From assembly GCA_003219345.1 (NCBI GenBank), contig QHOP01000425.1, forward strand, positions 1 to 10,930: a stretch of 10,930 nt of DNA, written 5' to 3'. Positions 6,907-10,930 of the stretch are shown piece by piece. Source of the stretch: Verrucomicrobiota bacterium (GTDB taxonomy: Bacteria; Verrucomicrobiota; Verrucomicrobiia; Limisphaerales; AV2). Made by a program: the position numbers and the translations under genes. The notes beneath the pieces were generated by a model. It was not told the origin of the DNA. It saw nothing but the letters and a program-made list of their open reading frames with translations, and did not search any database. Numbering within the stretch: the first letter of the stretch is position 1; each line of letters starts with the position of its first letter.

Positions 6907-8097
6907 TCAGGCTGCTCCGGAAGGAGCTTTGAGTAGATTTTTTGGCGATTCGGCCGGCGACTCCGCCACGGCTGATTTGGCCGCGAGACCGTGAACGGGC
7001 ATCTCTGGATTAAGCGGAGAAAGCTTCTTTTTGTAAAACGTGATGATCGGGTATTCGAAATATTTATAGACCAAAGACGCCAGGGCGATGGCCACGATCG
7101 AGCCGGCGAAAAAGCAGAGCGCGGGAGAGGTTCCTCCCGGTAATCTTTTCACCGAACTGATGACAAACATGTGGAGTAGATAAATACCGTAACTGATCTT
7201 CCCCACATGGGTCATGAACCGGCCGCCGAGCACGGGCGTGTTGGAGCGAATGACCAAGCCGACCAAAGTCAGCGCCATGAGTAAATAGAGCAACTGCGAG
7301 TCCCATGAACTCTGTGTCCGCATGGAGTGCCCGCAGAGCCACACCGCCGTCGCAGCGCCGAGGCACGCCGGCGCCCAGGCGGGGCCCAGCCGACGCGCGA
7401 AAAACTCATACCCCTGCCGGCGGTTCAGCGCGAAGGCGATCAGGACCCCCAACAGGATCGGCTCCTGATAACTGAAAACCACACGCCAAAGCGCGGAGTC
7501 GGCATCGACGTTGCCCAACAACGCATAGACGACGGCCTTCGTGATCAGCACGACCAGCGCCGCGCCGACGACGAGGCGGCGGCTGGCGAAGAACATCAGT
7601 AATCCAAACGCCAGGTAAAACTGTTCTTCCACCGCGAGCGACCACGCGCAGAAAAAAGGGCCTTGGGTCGCCGTCGCCAGCCAGTTGCTGTAATATAGGA
7701 GGTAGGCCGGAAGTTTTTCTCTGAAGAGTTCCTGGTTTTCGGGGGCATACTGTTTGAACGCGAAAACGAACACGGCTTGCAGCAACAACGCCGCGTAATA
7801 AAGCGGCAGCAATCGGAGGGCACGGCGACCGTAAAACTTCCAGAGATCGATCCTCCCGGTCTTTTCCTCTTCGCGCAGAAACAGGGTACAGATCAGGAAG
7901 CCGCTGATGACAAAAAAAAATGCCACGCCATAGCGGCCGTTATCCTGCAGGGTGTGCACCAGGCCCTGCTGAAACCGCGGCACGTGATGCAGCAGCACCA
8001 ACAGGATCGAAACCGCGCGCAGGCCGTCCAGGGCGTTGAAGTAGGAGTTGGCCTGGAAGGCTTCGAAGCTTTGAAGGGAGGAGGCCGGTTCTTTCAC
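6907..8097 (-). CDS. OafA/YrhL-type membrane acyltransferase (acyltransferase family 3)
   Basis: 396 residues with about ten membrane spans. NALDGLRAVSILLVLLHH (21-38) contains the R27-X10-H38 signature of acyltransferase-3 proteins. GVAFFFVISGFLI (57-69) is the conserved second-span motif, R92-x-x-R95 the arginine motif, and WSLAVEEQFY (152-161) the conserved loop. These proteins O-acylate, commonly O-acetylate, sugars of surface glycans, so this one probably decorates the polysaccharide. The C-terminal ~40 residues are a Lys/Pro/Ala-rich cytoplasmic tail with no SGNH domain. The gene starts with GTG, which overlaps the stop of the phosphatase-like gene (GTGA, 8097-8094). A T9 run on the coding strand (7920-7912) encodes Phe60-62 in the conserved motif and could be slippage-prone. 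It is the last gene of its unit. The family call is firm, the acceptor glycan inferred. Confidence 0.93.
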   Translation of the reverse strand: MKEPASSLQSFEAFQANSYFNALDGLRAVSILLVLLHHVPRFQQGLVHTLQDNGRYGVAFFFVISGFLICTLFLREEEKTGRIDLWKFYGRRALRLLPLYYAALLLQAVFVFAFKQYAPENQELFREKLPAYLLYYSNWLATATQGPFFCAWSLAVEEQFYLAFGLLMFFASRRLVVGAALVVLITKAVVYALLGNVDADSALWRVVFSYQEPILLGVLIAFALNRRQGYEFFARRLGPAWAPACLGAATAVWLCGHSMRTQSSWDSQLLYLLMALTLVGLVIRSNTPVLGGRFMTHVGKISYGIYLLHMFVISSVKRLPGGTSPALCFFAGSIVAIALASLVYKYFEYPIITFYKKKLSPLNPEMPVHGLAAKSAVAESPAESPKNLLKAPSGAA

Positions 8098-9356
8098 GAG
8101 GGTGCGAGTTTCGCGGCGGCCTTTCCGGCCTCCGGAGTTCCTGCTTCAAAACGTTCCAATTCGGAACCCGACCACCCCGCACCCGCTTGACGTGCTCCAT
8201 TGCTTGCCCTCGCCAGCTCGGCGTCGCGGGTCATCAGGCGGAAAATGTCCGGGATGGCTACGATGTCGTCGGGGACTTCCGGCTGATTGGTCAGCAGCGC
8301 AGCGTAGCTGTGTTTTTCGCCCGGATGATAACCGTGCATGGCCCGGATCGGCCGCTCGCCCATGTGACTTGGCACAATCAACACGCCTTCCTTGACGAGA
8401 AAGATCAGTTCGCCGAAGTAGCGGTCGGGGAAAAAAACGCGCAACTGTTTTAACTCCGCGTCCGGCACTATTCGACCCTGCGGAATCTGTCGCAAGCAAT
8501 CGCCGATCTGGCAGCGCGCCCGCTCGTTAAAGAACCAGAACCGCGCCATCGTGGAATCATACACTACCGCGTAGTCCTGCTCCATCCGAACCTCGAGCGC
8601 CTCGATTCTGGACTTGAGGTCGAGCAACTCGTCACAGTTGGCCATGCCGTGGTCGCTGAAAACGTAGAGGTGGGTTTCCTCGTAGTGTTGGCGGGCAACG
8701 GACAACAGTTGTGAAATCCATTGCTCGTATTGCCGAAGTTTTGCGGGAAACGCTGGCGATTGATTGCCCGCCCGATGCAAAAGCCCGTCCAGTGCGGGCC
8801 AATAAATGAAAGCGAAATCAATTCGCTCGGAGCGAATATCGTCCGTGACGCCCTGCAAATTCTCCCACTCGCTCTTCGTCGGGTCGCTCACGTGGTAAGG
8901 GAGCTCGCGAATTTCCAGAAAGTCGAAAATGTTCGGCCCGCGGTTCATGCCGCCCGGTTTGAGCGGGCTTTTCTTTTCCGTGAAATCGAAGAGCGAAATA
9001 TGCCTGAAGGGGATGTTGTAGAGGTCAAAGTAACCTCGAAATTTCAGTTGGACTTTCACGAATTTGCTCAGCCAACGGCGGAAAATGCGCCGACTCGTGA
9101 TCGCCGCCGGCAGCCAACGAAACCGGCGCAGCGACTTGAAGGGAGAATTTTCCGGGTCATAAACGAAGTAACACCAGTTGCGATGCTCCTCCGGCCAGCG
9201 ACCGGAAAGGATGGAAGGCACGCAGGTGGAACTATAGCCGAAGACGGAGTCGAGCCGCTTGCGGTACGGCGCGAAATCGCGGGCGAACGGATCGCTCTTG
9301 AGGATCTCCCAACCGCAGGCGTCGATAAAAATGAACAATGGCAGAATGGCTTTCAT
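8094..9356 (-). CDS. Alkaline-phosphatase-superfamily phosphodiesterase/phosphatase-like hydrolase
   Basis: 420 residues with the full set of superfamily residues in order: D12 in FIFIDACGW (metal ligand), the nucleophile region GYSSTCVPSILSG (40-52; S43 or T44), D190 and H194 in WPALDGLLH, SDHGM with D235/H236, and H341 in HGYHPG. This resembles the type I phosphodiesterase/nucleotide pyrophosphatase branch (PF01663-like), with two metal ions expected. It begins directly with the first beta strand and has no signal peptide or membrane span, so it is probably cytoplasmic, unlike many phosphatases and lipid-modifying transferases of this superfamily. The C-terminal ~40 residues are Ala/Gly/Glu-rich and likely disordered. 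Its ATG overlaps the response-regulator stop (ATGA), and its stop overlaps the acyltransferase start (GTGA). It may remove or transfer a phospho-substituent on a glycan or lipid-linked precursor. Substrate unknown. Confidence 0.87.
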   Translation of the reverse strand: MKAILPLFIFIDACGWEILKSDPFARDFAPYRKRLDSVFGYSSTCVPSILSGRWPEEHRNWCYFVYDPENSPFKSLRRFRWLPAAITSRRIFRRWLSKFVKVQLKFRGYFDLYNIPFRHISLFDFTEKKSPLKPGGMNRGPNIFDFLEIRELPYHVSDPTKSEWENLQGVTDDIRSERIDFAFIYWPALDGLLHRAGNQSPAFPAKLRQYEQWISQLLSVARQHYEETHLYVFSDHGMANCDELLDLKSRIEALEVRMEQDYAVVYDSTMARFWFFNERARCQIGDCLRQIPQGRIVPDAELKQLRVFFPDRYFGELIFLVKEGVLIVPSHMGERPIRAMHGYHPGEKHSYAALLTNQPEVPDDIVAIPDIFRLMTRDAELARASNGARQAGAGWSGSELERFEAGTPEAGKAAAKLAPS

Positions 9357-9757
9357 GAGCAGTGAACCGGCTGCGTCCCGTCGGGCCGGCCTTTTGAAAC
9401 CAACCGGCGGACTTCCTTGCGAAGCAGCGTGGGACTGAAAGGCTTGGTCAAGATCAGGTTCGCGCCGGAGAATTCGGCCTCCTGACGCATCACTTCGTGC
9501 GGGCTGGAGGTCAGCACGATGACCGGGATCGACCGAGTGTTCTGTTCCCTTTTAAGCCGACGGAGCGCCGCCAAACCATCCATTCCCGGCATCAGGATGT
9601 CCAGAGTCATGAGATCCGGCCTTTCCCGCAGGCCCATTTCGACAACCTCGTGTCCGTTGCGCGCCTGGAGCAACTGGTAGCCTTCCCGTTCCAATTCGTG
9701 TTGCATGAACCGAAGCATGTGCAATTGATCGTCTGCCACCAGGATTTTCGGCGCCAT
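9353..9757 (-). CDS. Single-domain response regulator (receiver domain only)
   Basis: 134 residues, just one receiver domain. The acidic pair D9/D10, phosphoacceptor D53 in TLDILMPGMDG (51-61), switch residue T83 in VIVLTSS and K105 in LTKPF are all present, so it should be phosphorylated on D53. No DNA-binding, GGDEF or other output domain follows, only a ~12-residue polar tail, so it must act through a protein partner. AAAGGA (9774-9769 on the minus strand), 11 bases before the ATG, is a plausible ribosome-binding site. It lies 16 bp after the STAS gene and overlaps the next gene by ATGA, inside a polysaccharide operon. No histidine kinase is visible in the window. A CheY-like or Spo0F-like relay to the STAS protein or an enzyme is possible but inferred. 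Confidence 0.93.
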   Translation of the reverse strand: MAPKILVADDQLHMLRFMQHELEREGYQLLQARNGHEVVEMGLRERPDLMTLDILMPGMDGLAALRRLKREQNTRSIPVIVLTSSPHEVMRQEAEFSGANLILTKPFSPTLLRKEVRRLVSKGRPDGTQPVHCS

Positions 9758-9773
9758 AAGGCCGACAGTCCTT

Positions 9774-10103
9774 TCAGCTCGCCGTGGCCGCGACTTCCTC
9801 GCATTTCACCACCTTCAATACTCGATACAAACGGGTCAACTCCAGCATCTGGTGGGCCGACGGCGTAGGGTTGAGCAAACGCACCACACCGCAGTCGCGA
9901 TCTACCAGTTTCCGCAGCGCCACCAGCGTCCCCAGACCGCAACTGTCGAGCAAAGCGGTGCCGGAAAGATCAATTTCGATGTGCCTTACTGGCTCGGTGG
10001 TTATGGCCTCCTTGATCGCCTCATAAAAAGCGGCCGCATTGGCGGCGTGGAGTTCCAAAATTTCTGATGCCCGCAGCGTGTCTCGATGGCGCTCAATCGT
10101 CAT
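9774..10103 (-). CDS. STAS-domain protein, anti-sigma-factor-antagonist-like
   Basis: 109 residues, essentially one STAS domain. The conserved strand-turn-helix reads IDLSGTALLDSCGLGTLVALRKL (from about residue 44), where S54 in DSCGLG sits at the position phosphorylated in SpoIIAA-type proteins. The usual second Ser/Ala is a Cys here. Such proteins bind a HATPase kinase/anti-sigma factor and release or sequester a sigma factor or other client. No kinase or phosphatase partner is visible. I take ATG at 10103 as the start; an in-frame TTG two codons upstream (10109), directly after the TAA of the preceding gene, is the alternative, and neither has a clear Shine-Dalgarno sequence. It lies directly between the sugar-transferase-like gene and the response regulator, so it is probably co-transcribed and involved in controlling polysaccharide synthesis. 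Confidence 0.88.
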   Translation of the reverse strand: MTIERHRDTLRASEILELHAANAAAFYEAIKEAITTEPVRHIEIDLSGTALLDSCGLGTLVALRKLVDRDCGVVRLLNPTPSAHQMLELTRLYRVLKVVKCEEVAATAS

Positions 10104-10109
10104 AGTCAA

Positions 10110-10930
10110 TTATCGAACGGAGATTCGTTTAAACAGCCGAAAACCCAGTACACGGCTCAAAATCGCCAGATCCAGCCGCCAGTTCGCCCGCATCGCGTAA
10201 AAACTGGCGAGACCACGCGCCTCCTGATCGAACAGCTCCGCGCAGGCCTGCGCGTCGGCGAGCGAAAACAAACCGATCGGCGCCTTCAACCAGAGCCGCT
10301 CAAAATCGCTCGCCAGCAATACGACGGCGGCGGGACTCAACGGGCGATTGCCGACCCACGCAAATTCTCCCCGCACCACTTTCCACAACTGCGGCCAGCG
10401 CTTCAGCCAGTCGCCGACCGCGGTGAATTCGTGATAGGTCAAAACATCAGTGGCGGCTGAAGGACCGGCTGAGTGAGGACGAACCGCAACCAGCGGGCGC
10501 AACGCACTCTGGCCTCGCAGCCAGGCTCTTATCACAGCATAACAGGCGCAGGGCAGAGTCAATGATAACACGACCACCGCCATGGCGCGGCCGAGCCGGT
10601 GACCCGCTTTCGCTGTCGCCGCGCGTTGACTCAGCGGAGACAGCAAAAAGGCGTCAGGCACGTACGTGCAGGAACCGGTCTGCCAATTGATCAACGTGCT
10701 GCCCGAGGCGAGCGAATGTTTCACCTCCGTAAACTCGCCGACGTACGTCTCAGGTCCAACGATGCTGTCCGCAATTTCCGCCTCCGCGGCCAGGACCGTC
10801 CCATTCTCCACGATTGCTGCCGGCCCGACAATCGCTCGCGGGCCGACCAAGACATTTTCCCCGATCCAGCACGGAGCGCGTAACTCAGCGTCAGAAGACA
10901 CTCGGCTGTGCAATCCAACCCAGACGCCTG
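10110..10930 (-). CDS. Left-handed beta-helix protein fused to a sugar-transferase-like domain lacking the catalytic Asp-Glu (5' end cut by the window edge)
   Basis: The frame is open to the right edge and already reads hexapeptide repeats there (GVWVG before the TTG at 10913), so the true start lies outside the window. Residues are numbered from that TTG. Residues 1-~75 are hexapeptide-type repeats (WIGENVLVG, IVGPETYVG), as in the C-terminal part of sugar-nucleotide pyrophosphorylases. Residues ~107-128 form one hydrophobic segment broken by P121, like the re-entrant helix of small phosphoglycosyl transferases. WPQLWKVVRGEFAWVGNRPL (173-192) matches the C-terminal PQLxNVLxGDMSLVGPRP block of WcaJ/PglC-type enzymes, and YAMRANWRLDLAILSRVL fits their last helix. 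However, the catalytic Asp-Glu just before PQL is Lys-Arg (171-172), the GPRP motif is GNRP, and the KFRTM motif is absent. It may be a pseudoenzyme or a divergent transferase. The upstream part may contain a nucleotidyltransferase domain (inference). Confidence 0.75.
   Translation of the reverse strand, partial: GVWVGLHSRVSSDAELRAPCWIGENVLVGPRAIVGPAAIVENGTVLAAEAEIADSIVGPETYVGEFTEVKHSLASGSTLINWQTGSCTYVPDAFLLSPLSQRAATAKAGHRLGRAMAVVVLSLTLPCACYAVIRAWLRGQSALRPLVAVRPHSAGPSAATDVLTYHEFTAVGDWLKRWPQLWKVVRGEFAWVGNRPLSPAAVVLLASDFERLWLKAPIGLFSLADAQACAELFDQEARGLASFYAMRANWRLDLAILSRVLGFRLFKRISVR

Noticed and set aside
6914..6927. GCTCC-GGAA-GGAGC hairpin as an intrinsic terminator
   Set aside because: It lies within the last codons of the acyltransferase gene, and the T-run on the plus strand follows only after an 11-base gap; on the minus strand there is none.
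10911..10913. TTG at 10913 as the true start of the right-edge gene
   Set aside because: The frame stays open upstream and already reads hexapeptide-repeat sequence (GVWVG), so the start lies beyond the window.
1..10930. CRISPR array, tRNA, rRNA or insertion sequence
   Set aside because: No regularly spaced repeats, no tRNA-like cloverleaf recognised, no transposase motifs and no paired terminal repeats were found by eye.

Overview
This 10.9 kb window is the interior of an exopolysaccharide/O-antigen-type biosynthesis locus of a Gram-negative-style bacterium with moderately high GC. Gene density is high. Both edges cut through genes: a minus-strand gene loses its 3' part at position 1, and another loses its 5' part at position 10930. 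No rRNA, tRNA, insertion sequence or CRISPR array is visible. The host cannot be fixed from this stretch. The mix of polysaccharide enzymes with stand-alone STAS and receiver proteins would suit the PVC group (for example Verrucomicrobiota), but that is a weak inference.

Layout. (1) 1-1729, minus strand: a GT2 glycosyltransferase followed, with an ATGA overlap, by a nucleotidyltransferase-fold protein that runs off the left edge. (2) 1730-1895: a divergent intergenic region holding a 16-bp imperfect palindrome. (3) 1896-6659, plus strand: a GT2-type glycosyltransferase, a multi-pass O-antigen ligase/polymerase-like protein, a GT4 glycosyltransferase and a polysaccharide-deacetylase-like protein. 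The last three are 3 bp apart or overlapping. (4) 6660-6906: a convergent, non-coding gap with GC-rich hairpins. (5) 6907-10930, minus strand, read right to left: a hexapeptide-repeat (left-handed beta-helix) protein fused to a sugar-transferase-like domain, a STAS protein, a single-domain response regulator, an alkaline-phosphatase-superfamily hydrolase and an OafA-type membrane acyltransferase. The last three are joined by 4-bp ATGA/GTGA overlaps.

How they may work together (inference): the glycosyltransferases build a repeat unit, the deacetylase-like protein and the acyltransferase tailor it, and the ligase/polymerase-like protein polymerises or transfers it. The STAS and receiver proteins sit inside the same operon and may tune synthesis by partner switching. 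No flippase, outer-membrane exporter, chain-length kinase or intact initiating phosphoglycosyl transferase lies in the window, so the locus presumably continues on both sides.

The most unusual gene is the one at the right edge. Its C-terminal half looks like the C-terminal part of a small bacterial sugar transferase (WcaJ/PglC type), but the catalytic Asp-Glu pair is replaced by Lys-Arg and the Pro-Arg-Pro region is altered. It may be a pseudoenzyme or an enzyme with different chemistry.
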